A DNA stretch of 64,000 bases from Candidozyma auris (taxonomy: Eukaryota > Ascomycota > Pichiomycetes > Serinales > Metschnikowiaceae). Location of the stretch: contig NC_072813.1 in NCBI RefSeq assembly GCF_003013715.1, forward strand, positions 1,860,001 through 1,924,000, given 5' to 3'. A model generated the notes under the pieces. That model had not been told where the DNA came from. It worked only from the letters and a program-made list of their open reading frames with translations, and did not search any database. Shown piece after piece: positions 56,283 through 64,000 of the stretch (position 1 is its first letter; each line of letters opens with the position of its first letter). Position numbers and translations under genes: made by a program.

Positions 56283-56771
56283 TTATACCCTCTGGATGTC
56301 GAAGGCCACATCCGTTACACTCACCTCTTCCCCTTGCTTATCGTCATAGTCATACCATTCCTTGTCTTCCAAATCGACCTCCTCAAACTTCGTCCCCAGC
56401 TCCTCTCCCACACAGTGCCACTGGCCCTCGGGAATGAACTCTACAAAGTCAATGCCTCGAGCATCGATCTCAAGCAAGTTCGTCCACTTATTGCTATTTG
56501 CGGCCTCCACACTGTCTTTTGTTCTTTCAATCAGCGCCAGATGCTCGTGTTTACAAGATTTGCACCTAAACACGAAGCTTGCTTCTCCACGAGATCCGCT
56601 GATGTCATGCTTTTCGAACCTGTTGATCGTTACTGGCTTATCGTGAACTTCTCGACACTTCGTGCACTCGATGCGGAACGTGTACTCGAAGTGAGACTCT
56701 GGCGTGTCCACGGGTTCAAGAGCCGTGACACCAGAAAGCTCAGCTTTCATTTTGAGGTAAAACTTGACCAT
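56283..56771 (-). CDS. DUF866/UPF0587 zinc-binding protein (YCR090C, human CZIB family)
   Basis: The protein has 162 residues and is cytosolic. Zinc is likely held by two pairs, Cys36-x2-Cys39 and Cys70-x2-Cys73, which match the family pattern. Conserved patches are FEYTFRIECTKCREVHDKPVTINRFE and an acidic C-terminal part with WYDYDDKQGE. S. cerevisiae YCR090C and human CZIB (C1orf123) are relatives. Their biochemical role is not settled. It is divergent from PLP2 over 301 bp with a shared CACGTG box. Confidence 0.88.
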   Translation of the reverse strand: MVKFYLKMKAELSGVTALEPVDTPESHFEYTFRIECTKCREVHDKPVTINRFEKHDISGSRGEASFVFRCKSCKHEHLALIERTKDSVEAANSNKWTNLLEIDARGIDFVEFIPEGQWHCVGEELGTKFEEVDLEDKEWYDYDDKQGEEVSVTDVAFDIQRV

Positions 56772-57072
56772 TTCGAACTAGTAGTTTGTGGGATGAAGAT
56801 AGTGTGATGATGAACCCTTGATGGGCTGCTCTGCTGTGGTGCACGGGTGTACTCTCTGATGCCACCAAGCCTCAACATATGATGATATAGAGGGAGCCCA
56901 AAGCGACGTGTCCATGAACAATATTGAAAGTCGGTACTTTACCCGCTTGCATTTGTTGTTGTAGATGGAAAAGGGTTGCAGAATCCATCGAAGACCGTGC
57001 ACGTGATCACGCATCACGCGTACACATACTTAACAGATCGCCAGGGACCCGAATTTCCACTCCACCACTACC
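56772..57072. other. Divergent promoter of the DUF866 gene and PLP2
   Basis: The only clear element is a CACGTG box at 57000. No copy of the recurrent motif is present. Confidence 0.6.
57000..57005. promoter_or_regulatory. CACGTG box upstream of PLP2
   Basis: GCACGTGATCACG, 68 bp before the PLP2 ATG. Confidence 0.5.
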
Positions 57073-57846
57073 ATGAGCTTGAATGATATACAAGTCCCTG
57101 TAGAGGTGGATCCTAACGAAGACACAGAATGGAACGACATTCTTCGTGCTAAGGGCATAATTCCAGAAAAACCCAAAGACCCAACGGAGGAGTTGGAAGA
57201 AGCTTTAGAACAAGCAGTGAAAGCTCAGCATGAAAACCGTCTCGAGACCAAAAACTTGAATGAGCTCGCAGAGCTCGAAGACGAAGAAGACGAAGAGTTC
57301 TTGGAAATCTACAAGCAAAAGAGATTTGAGGAGCTCCAACAATTGCAGCGAAAACTGAAGTTTGGGTCCGTACAGCATGTTACGAAGCCAGAATACGCAG
57401 ACGAAGTGACAAAGGCTTCCGAAGATTGCTTTGTGCTTCTCCATATGCTGGCTCAACTGGCTGTTCAGTCGCGGCTTTTAGGACTGATCTTTGTGGAATT
57501 GGCCAGGAAATTTCCCGAGATCAAGTTTTGCGAGATCCCCGCCAACAGGTGTGTTGAAAACTATCCTGAGCTGAATTGTCCCACATTGATCATATACCAC
57601 AAACAACAAATTGCGAAGCAGTTTGTCACGTTAACGCAATTAGGTGGCAGCGACTGTAAGCTGAGAGATATTGAAAAGGTTCTTGTGGAAGTAGGAGCGG
57701 TGAAAGACGCAGACGAGCGTCTTGAAATAAACCAGAATGACGAGGATTTGGAGGAACTGAGAAGAACGAGATTTGTGAAGAAGAGCGTCAGGGGACCTGG
57801 CATCAGCAATAACGGCGACGATGATGACGATGATTTCTACGACTAG
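57073..57846 (+). CDS. PLP2: Plp2, phosducin-like protein (CCT chaperonin cofactor)
   Basis: The protein has 257 residues. An acidic, helical N-terminal half (NEDTEWNDILRAKGIIPEKP, EEDEEFLEIYKQKR) precedes a thioredoxin-like domain (about 100-210; PEYADEVTKASEDCFVLLHML, NYPELNCPTLIIYHK). A basic-acidic tail ends in DDDDDDFYD. Plp2 helps the CCT chaperonin fold actin and tubulin and is essential in S. cerevisiae. The thioredoxin fold lacks the redox CxxC, as usual for phosducin-like proteins. Confidence 0.92.
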   Translation: MSLNDIQVPVEVDPNEDTEWNDILRAKGIIPEKPKDPTEELEEALEQAVKAQHENRLETKNLNELAELEDEEDEEFLEIYKQKRFEELQQLQRKLKFGSVQHVTKPEYADEVTKASEDCFVLLHMLAQLAVQSRLLGLIFVELARKFPEIKFCEIPANRCVENYPELNCPTLIIYHKQQIAKQFVTLTQLGGSDCKLRDIEKVLVEVGAVKDADERLEINQNDEDLEELRRTRFVKKSVRGPGISNNGDDDDDDFYD

Positions 57847-57892
57847 GCTGCCATGAGCGTATATATATAAGGGAAATACGAGGTGAAGCTAG

Positions 57893-58105
57893 ATGTGCCT
57901 GAGTGTACAAGAAGAGGACGAAAACGTAAAAAATGAGGTTCGACAGTATGCCATAGAATTGGATTCGGGAGTTATTGCTGGTTCTCCATGCAAAAGACGT
58001 CAAGATATCAAGATCCTTATAGAGTTTCCTTCTACAGAGGTTGATAAAAAAGATATTCCCGGACTGCTGATGAAGTATGTTTCCAGCTCAAACCGCAGAC
58101 TTTGA
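57893..58105 (+). CDS. Small hypothetical ORF (70 codons) after PLP2
   Basis: It begins with ATG 47 bp after the PLP2 stop, behind a TATATATAA at about 57861. The composition is mixed and charged (KNEVRQYAIELDSG, DIKILIEFPSTEVDKKD), not repetitive. I recognise no homolog, and length alone does not make it a gene. Confidence 0.2.
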   Translation: MCLSVQEEDENVKNEVRQYAIELDSGVIAGSPCKRRQDIKILIEFPSTEVDKKDIPGLLMKYVSSSNRRL

Positions 58106-58955
58106 AACCCATGAAAGTGAAAATGAATAACGGAGAATGGAACTGATGTGGCCTATACCTTTCACTAAATAGCACAACGGAGCTTTGACTATCTTTGGCA
58201 CGAGGCGAAACCTTGCATCGCTTGAGTTATACATTTTATCAGATTCCATTTACACACGTATGAATACGCGTATCATTACACGCTAATTACTCATTAGGTT
58301 GCAAACTTTCTCACATCTCGTTACGCTATATTCGACCGATTTCTGTGAATATCAATGGCCTAATTGCCCCTATCACGTCAAAACGATGAAAAGTCACCTG
58401 TACAACTGATTACAAATGTTCAATACATTTAAAAGCTCCCCTCATTTAGTTTCTCTACTAGTGGGTAAAGCTTCTTGTACTGTGTTTAGCAGTCAACATC
58501 CTCTCGTTCTCAAGCGAAGAACGGTAATGAAATAATGGCTTGATAGATATGGAATTAAGTTAAACACTGACATTCACTTATCTCAAAAGTGACCATTACT
58601 AATAAGAATGAGAGTGATTCTTATTCTCTCAATCAAGACTTACACCACAAACTGATTGATACAAAATGCCCTCGTTGGCTTCAATGTTAACCTTGTTTAC
58701 CATCTTCTTCGAGTTAAGCCGGATACTTTGGTGAGGATCATTTGCGGAAGTCGTCAAATACATCACTTAAACATGAGGACCTAGACTGACGATGCAAATC
58801 TTAACTCAGATTGTGGGCCTATAAAAACATATAATTAGCCTCCTTGACCCTGATCTGAATAATTTGCTTTAAGTGGCACGGATGCATGTAATGTTGGAGA
58901 CATGAAGTGCTTCGATAAGATAAGACTAAAATCTCCTTATGATATCCACATTTCA

Positions 58956-58956
58956 C

Positions 58957-58988
<32 letters not shown>

Positions 58989-58989
58989 G
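58956..58989. repeat. (AT)n microsatellite
   Basis: Alternating AT with two C interruptions. It is 34 bp long and probably variable. Confidence 0.8.
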
Positions 58990-59642
58990 TTTACATCTAC
59001 GTTTTTTTTGTTCACCAAAAAGACTCAGAAAAGATACATCTAATTTTTTCTTACCTCTAACCTCGTATTATCACATTCTCGGTTTCTCATACTCCTATTC
59101 GGAGCTTTCTCACTTGCCCGAATTTCGCAACCACTTGGCATCGATTTCATCTTCTCTCAATCATTCCGCCTCCCAAGACATACACATATACGTTTTGAAA
59201 TTGATGTCTCAGAGATACCACATACTCTTATTTTTTTTTTTTTTTTATTTTTTTTTTTGCAAATCTCTTCTCCTGTCCACTCACCCACGATTCTGTCGCA
59301 ATCCTTGGAAATCTTAAACCGAGATTCGCAACCACCCAAATCCCCAGCCTAGCGGCTCAGCAGAGCCCACAAAACAGCGGATTTGCAGCTTTACTGCTTC
59401 TGAGTCAAAAGCTTGTTCAAATTCTCAAACAACAATTCTCATCTTCTTTTGCAGCCTCAACTCAGGGGCGTTCCTGAAATTTTCCTGCTGATAGCACCTC
59501 TATCAAGCGACTGTTTTAGGCAGCGCTCTGATCTCCATCTCTTCCTACTACAAGTACCCTTTCAGCCCAAGAACGTTTTCGCGAGTTCAAACGGGCCCAA
59601 ATCGTTCTTTTGAATCCTTCTGTGCTTACAGAACCCTTCACT

Positions 59643-61298
59643 ATGCCCGCTTCCCCGGCTTCTGCTGCTGTTGCAAACGGCACTAGCAACGGCAGAAAGA
59701 GCGCCTTAGATGAAGCACAGAAAGACGCTAAATTGGCGCAAAACATAAGTCAGCTGGGGTCTCAGCTCCAGCAGCGAACTCCTCCGCCAGATAACTGGAG
59801 ACATATCCAGCCGTGCTCGCATCTCACCAAAGTGCTCGAGACCAATGCTCATGATACTGTCATGGCGACTTACAAACAGGCTGTGGCTATCCTGGTGGCG
59901 GTGAACCCGCTGCTAGAGCCGAGGCTCACGTTCAAGAAGAAGGACGGTCTGCCACTTCAGCTGAAGACGCTAAGCGATTTGAAACATAAGGTGCTCAGAT
60001 GCTCGGACTGCCATCTCGCCAACTTCCACCAGGTCTTCTTCTGCTTGCAATGCCCTCATGTTGGCTGCTACGATACTCACGCAAGAGAACATGCAGAGGC
60101 TCAGAATCATATGTTTGCTATCGACTCTCAGAACGGGCTTCTATTTTGCTTTTCGTGTAGGGACTACATCAACCATTCCGCCCTCAATGAGATTCGTCTT
60201 GCGGTGGCTTCAGTCGACGAAATACAGCCTAAAAGCGACAATGCGACAGTGAGCCAAAATTACAAAAAACCTCCTCAGGTAGCTATTCAGGGGCTCAAGG
60301 GAATCGTCAATTTGGGAGCTACGTGTTTCATGAGTTGTGTGTTGCAGACTCTTCTCCATAATCCGCTTGTGAGAAACCATTTCTTCAATAACGACCTACA
60401 CTTCTTTAATTGCCCTTCGTCGCAATACTACCTCGATGATGCCCAAATAGACAGCTCTCGGGCGTGCATCACCTGCCTGGTAGATGCTATCTTCAAGCAA
60501 GTGTATTGTGCATCGTCCAGTGAGGGATTTGGCATCACCACTCTACTCCAAACTGCCTGGTACAAGAACCAGCTGCTTGCGGGGTTCTCAGAGCAGGATG
60601 CTCACGAGTTCTGGCAATTCCTCCTTAACGAATTTCATGCTGACCACGAAAAGGTTTTACAAAGAGCCCACCTAGATGTTCCTTCGCCTGAGAATTGCTC
60701 TTGTATCACACACAGTGTGTTCTCCGGTGAACTTGAAAGCTCGGTGTCATGTGGCAGCTGTGGGTTTGTTAGAAGAACAATTGATCCTTTAGTAGATCTT
60801 TCCCTCGAAGTTAATGACCTCAACCTGAAGAGCAATACTCTTTATGATTGTCTAGATCAGTTTACCCATAATGAGGCTCTCGATGCAAAATCCAAGTGTC
60901 AATCTTGTGGCACTGAATCCAAGTCATTTCGATCACTCCGAATCAAAAAGCTGCCACCCGTGCTCAGCATCCAGCTCAAGAGATTCAAACATAACTACGC
61001 CAACGATACCGCATCCAAAATCGAAGTCAAAGTGGAAACGCCTCTCTACCTCAAAATGACAAGGTACGTTTCGGATTTCGATGGTGATCCTGACGATATC
61101 GATTCAGGAAGAATATTTGAGCTTTTCGCTGTGGTGACCCACATTGGCTCCGTCAATACTGGCCACTATGTGGCTTTCATAAAAAATAGCATTGGGCAAT
61201 GGTTCAAATTTGACGACAGTGCTGTCTCCCATGCCTCTCATCAAGAAGTTCAGGCAACAAATGCCTATCTTCTATTCTACATTGCACATTATACATAG
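59643..61298 (+). CDS. UBP8: Ubp8, SAGA histone H2B deubiquitinase
   Basis: The protein has 551 residues. An N-terminal Zn-finger UBP domain shows Cys/His pairs (CSHL, CSDCH, CLQCPHVGC, HAREH). The USP domain follows, with nucleophile Cys228 in NLGATCFMSC, a zinc-binding CGSC/CQSC insert and catalytic His in NTGHYVAF. This layout is that of Ubp8, the protease of the SAGA deubiquitinating module. The first ATG is at 59643; the open frame upstream has only a TTG. It is longer than S. cerevisiae Ubp8 (471 residues), mainly by an Ala/Gln-rich N-terminus. It is convergent with YOR1. Confidence 0.9.
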   Translation: MPASPASAAVANGTSNGRKSALDEAQKDAKLAQNISQLGSQLQQRTPPPDNWRHIQPCSHLTKVLETNAHDTVMATYKQAVAILVAVNPLLEPRLTFKKKDGLPLQLKTLSDLKHKVLRCSDCHLANFHQVFFCLQCPHVGCYDTHAREHAEAQNHMFAIDSQNGLLFCFSCRDYINHSALNEIRLAVASVDEIQPKSDNATVSQNYKKPPQVAIQGLKGIVNLGATCFMSCVLQTLLHNPLVRNHFFNNDLHFFNCPSSQYYLDDAQIDSSRACITCLVDAIFKQVYCASSSEGFGITTLLQTAWYKNQLLAGFSEQDAHEFWQFLLNEFHADHEKVLQRAHLDVPSPENCSCITHSVFSGELESSVSCGSCGFVRRTIDPLVDLSLEVNDLNLKSNTLYDCLDQFTHNEALDAKSKCQSCGTESKSFRSLRIKKLPPVLSIQLKRFKHNYANDTASKIEVKVETPLYLKMTRYVSDFDGDPDDIDSGRIFELFAVVTHIGSVNTGHYVAFIKNSIGQWFKFDDSAVSHASHQEVQATNAYLLFYIAHYT

Positions 61299-61475
61299 CA
61301 TAGGTACATTCCCCTAGATTGGAATTCAATGAATCACGAATACACGTTCATCAAATGAAATTGTAAGCAATATATTATATTTCAACTACAGGTCCGAGAA
61401 TCCTACAAGTTGCTTTTTTCGAAGGGGTATCCTTTTAGTCTAATATAAATACATAACAATATTTTTATTGCTGAC

Positions 61476-64000
61476 CTAATAGTCATTAGGAGGGGGAGGG
61501 AAGTCCTCAGGAACGATACGTGCTTTGTCACACATCTTTCTGAAAAGACCATTCTTTCTGTACAATGTCCAAGGCGTACCTTTCTCAACAATACGGCCCT
61601 GGTCCATCACCAAGATACGATCGTATGTCAAAATCGTCTTCAAACGGTGGGCAATACACAAAATAGTGCACTTTTTGAACTCACGAATAATCGTCTCTTG
61701 AATTTTGGCGTCAGTTTCGTAATCAACGGAGGAGGTGGCCTCGTCTAAAATTAAAATCTTCGAGCCACGAACCAAAGCACGGGCCAATGCAAGAAGCTGC
61801 TTCTCACCCAAGGAGAAGTTGCCTCCGTCATCTTCAACGTTTTGGTCCAAATGGAACTTGTGAAGCTGGTCGTAGTTGTTGTCCACCAACCCTGTCTGTT
61901 TGACTCTTTCCAATTGCTCCTCGGAAATTAAACCAGATCTGCGTAAGGAGTCCCACAAAACGTCGTCGGTGTATTGGTCGAAGGGGTCCAAATTACGACG
62001 AACGGTGCCTTGGAAAAGAACAGGGTCCTGTGGGATGATTGACAACTTCAGTCTCAAATCTCGCAAACCCATCTGACTGATGTCCAAGTTATCAATAGTG
62101 ATACTACCGGATTCGAGCTCACTTAAACGATACAAAGCAGTCATGATGGAAGACTTGCCAGCACCGGTACGGCCACAAATACCCACCTTCTCATCAGGGT
62201 AAGCACCGAAAGTCAAATCCTTCAAAACCAATGGCAAGTTCTCTCTGTAACGCAAGTTGACGTTATTGAACTGGACGTAGCCATATGGGGGCCAGTGTGG
62301 TGGGGGTTTGGTCTCTGATTTTTCGTAAGCAGCCTCCTGTGGCAAGTCGAAAGCGTATTGATGCAATCTCTCAACCGAGTTCATCTCGTTTTCAACTTGA
62401 GTCATGGCACGAACTGTCAACGACAACAAACCGACAATTTGAATCACATAGTTCAACAACAAACCCGTGGACTGAGGAGAAATGTTGAATTGCTCAGTAA
62501 TACATAACATGGAAATGATGAGAGCGAGAAGTGCAGCAATGGTGTCTAAGTGAACACATAACCATCTCTGGTTGGCGATGGACAAGTAATATGCTTCGTT
62601 CATACGATTAAGCAAAGAGTCATTCTTCTTGATGAAGTTGACTTCCTCCTTGTATGCCTTGATTGTGTGCATACCGGTCAAGATCTCGTTGAAGTTATTG
62701 TAGACGACAGATCTTTGAACGGCTTCTAATCTCTTGATTTCACGAGAAGAGCCCGAGTAGATGTCAGCCAAAAAGAAGAAAGCGCATCCCAAGAAAGGAA
62801 CGGCAATAGCAAACCATGGCAAATAACAGATACACAAGATGATAATACCAATGATCATAGCAAGTGGGAAAATGAACAAACGCAATTGTTCACCAATCTC
62901 GTTGTCCAAGGAGTCAGTGTCCTTGGTAAACCTGTTGAGAACTCTCCCCAACGGATTGGTGTCCATGAAGCTCATAGGACAGTGCAAGATCTTTTCGACA
63001 GCCTTCACGTTCAAAAGCTCAGCTGATCTGTTGTTCATGTATGCCAACATGGTGAACTGAATACCAGTAAAGAAGACAGTCAAAAATGCAAATGCGACGT
63101 AGAATCCAACATAAAAATGATCAGACAACTGCTTGAATCTCTTCTCCATCCAGAAGGAAAGCCATGTGTTAGTGAACAATTGGCAGAAAGTGGCAATGGC
63201 AACAAGGAAAAGGAAAACGGGAGCAGCCGTGTATCCGAAAATACCAGCACCCAAATTGATGTAGTTCTTGTAGACTGTCCAGGAAATAGCATTTACAGCT
63301 TTATCTTCATCCTCAACCGTACGACCAACAATGTCACCAGCTGCACCATTCTCGGGAAGAATTGACAGTGTAACAGCCAATTTGACATCTTCTTCGTTCT
63401 CAACACCAACACCGCTAGGCAAAAGACAAACATTGTCATTGGACTGGATTGTCTCTTCTCTAGGAGCGCCCAGAGCATCTTCCTTGGAGAACTCAATCAA
63501 TTTTCCGAAACCGGGGTTTCTAGCTTTGAGCTCCTCAGTGGTGCCAACGTCAATGGTACCGTCGCCGTTTAAGAAAACAATCTTGTCAGCAGAAGCCACC
63601 AAGGAAAGCTGGTGAGTGGCCAACACTCTGGTAGTGTTTTTCAAGAAGCCAAAGAACAACTCGTCAGTGATTCTTTTACCTACTCTAGCATCCACAGCAG
63701 ACAAGACATCATCGAAAAGCATAGTGTCCCCACCACGGTAAACTGCTCTTGCTAAGTTGATTCTGGCCTTTTGACCACCGGAGAGGGTTATACCTCTCTC
63801 ACCGATTTCAGTTTGGTCACCGTGAGTCAACTCTTTCAAGTCGTCTTCCAAGCAGCATGCCTTGAGAATAGCCTTGTATCTGTTTCTGTCCATGGGGCTT
63901 CCAAAGAGAATATTTTGGCGAACTGTAGCGTTCTGAATCCATGGCTGAGAACAAAGTAACAAGTCTTTGCTGATAGTCACAGAGCCAACACCAGGGTTTG
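61476..64000 (-). CDS. YOR1: Yor1-type ABC transporter, subfamily C (3' part; N-terminus beyond the right edge)
   Basis: The visible part has 841 codons, open to the right edge. It covers the second half of NBD1 (from PGVGSVTISKDLLLCSQ, with LSGGQKARINLARAVY and the DDVLSAVDA Walker B region), TMD2 with six helices (about residues 235-520 of the visible part) and NBD2 (GRTGAGKSS, FSLGEKQLLALARAL, LDEATSSVD). The plasma-membrane drug exporter Yor1 confers oligomycin resistance in yeasts, and this sequence matches its C-terminal half (ALVRGSKILILDEATSSVDYETD, ends PPPPNDY). Typical length is about 1,450 residues. Confidence 0.92.
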   Translation of the reverse strand, partial: NPGVGSVTISKDLLLCSQPWIQNATVRQNILFGSPMDRNRYKAILKACCLEDDLKELTHGDQTEIGERGITLSGGQKARINLARAVYRGGDTMLFDDVLSAVDARVGKRITDELFFGFLKNTTRVLATHQLSLVASADKIVFLNGDGTIDVGTTEELKARNPGFGKLIEFSKEDALGAPREETIQSNDNVCLLPSGVGVENEEDVKLAVTLSILPENGAAGDIVGRTVEDEDKAVNAISWTVYKNYINLGAGIFGYTAAPVFLFLVAIATFCQLFTNTWLSFWMEKRFKQLSDHFYVGFYVAFAFLTVFFTGIQFTMLAYMNNRSAELLNVKAVEKILHCPMSFMDTNPLGRVLNRFTKDTDSLDNEIGEQLRLFIFPLAMIIGIIILCICYLPWFAIAVPFLGCAFFFLADIYSGSSREIKRLEAVQRSVVYNNFNEILTGMHTIKAYKEEVNFIKKNDSLLNRMNEAYYLSIANQRWLCVHLDTIAALLALIISMLCITEQFNISPQSTGLLLNYVIQIVGLLSLTVRAMTQVENEMNSVERLHQYAFDLPQEAAYEKSETKPPPHWPPYGYVQFNNVNLRYRENLPLVLKDLTFGAYPDEKVGICGRTGAGKSSIMTALYRLSELESGSITIDNLDISQMGLRDLRLKLSIIPQDPVLFQGTVRRNLDPFDQYTDDVLWDSLRRSGLISEEQLERVKQTGLVDNNYDQLHKFHLDQNVEDDGGNFSLGEKQLLALARALVRGSKILILDEATSSVDYETDAKIQETIIREFKKCTILCIAHRLKTILTYDRILVMDQGRIVEKGTPWTLYRKNGLFRKMCDKARIVPEDFPPPPNDY

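Larger units (their letters stand above)
57847..59642. other. Gene-free region between PLP2 and UBP8
   Basis: This is 1.8 kb, AT-rich. It holds an (AT)n microsatellite at 58956-58989, T-runs at 59230-59258 and two GCAACCA relatives of the recurrent motif (59123 and 59324). A small ATG-initiated frame lies directly after PLP2. Confidence 0.6.

Overview
The window is nuclear DNA from a budding yeast of the CTG-Ser1 clade (Serinales, the Candida/Clavispora/Metschnikowia group). Three lines of evidence support this. Genes are compact and almost intronless, and the one clear intron has GTATGT, TGCTAAC and CAG signals. A secreted GH17 protein matches Candida MP65/SCW4. In-frame CTG codons stand where BRR2 and MTR4 relatives carry a conserved serine (codons at 308-310, complement, and 30283-30285). 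Standard-code translations therefore show Leu at CTG where Ser is probably inserted. Base composition looks moderate, roughly mid-40s percent GC by eye. I do not name a species.

Layout from left to right: BRR2 (5' part, leaves the left edge), PDA1, CMC2, PUP3 (one intron), YEL1, HSM3 (broken by one frameshift), MED16/SIN4, mitochondrial SHM1, a divergent protein kinase, carboxypeptidase Y, an unrecognised four-helix membrane protein, MTR4, GYP7, PPN2, RAP1, MP65/SCW4, a 4.7-kb gene-poor region, UBP15, CAB4, a PPR-type mitochondrial protein, CWC22, cytochrome c, a DUF866 zinc protein, PLP2, UBP8, and YOR1 (its 5' part leaves the right edge). These are mostly single-copy housekeeping genes: splicing (BRR2, CWC22), RNA surveillance (MTR4), proteasome and ubiquitin (PUP3, HSM3, UBP15, UBP8), mitochondria (PDA1, CMC2, SHM1, CYC1, the PPR protein), transcription and telomeres (MED16, RAP1), membrane traffic and vacuole (YEL1, GYP7, PPN2, CPY) and CoA synthesis (CAB4). 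They do not form one pathway. I saw no tRNA, rRNA, transposon, CRISPR or viral sequence.

The most striking non-genic signal is a short motif, ATGGCTGCRAA (complement TTYGCAGCCAT). It occurs 18 times, on both strands, always between genes, with one copy overlapping a stop codon. Five copies lie within 2.8 kb of the 4.7-kb region between MP65 and UBP15. About 0.06 chance hits would be expected in a random sequence of this length. It looks like the site of an abundant DNA-binding factor that I cannot name. CACGTG boxes, of the type bound by Cbf1, are also frequent in promoters.

Other points of note are a kinase with DMA in place of DFG, the HSM3 frameshift at a T6 run, a RAP1 that keeps a C-terminal RCT-like domain with possible Rap1 sites in its own promoter, a recently expanded SPSR repeat in CWC22, and a 17-bp tandem repeat upstream of MP65.
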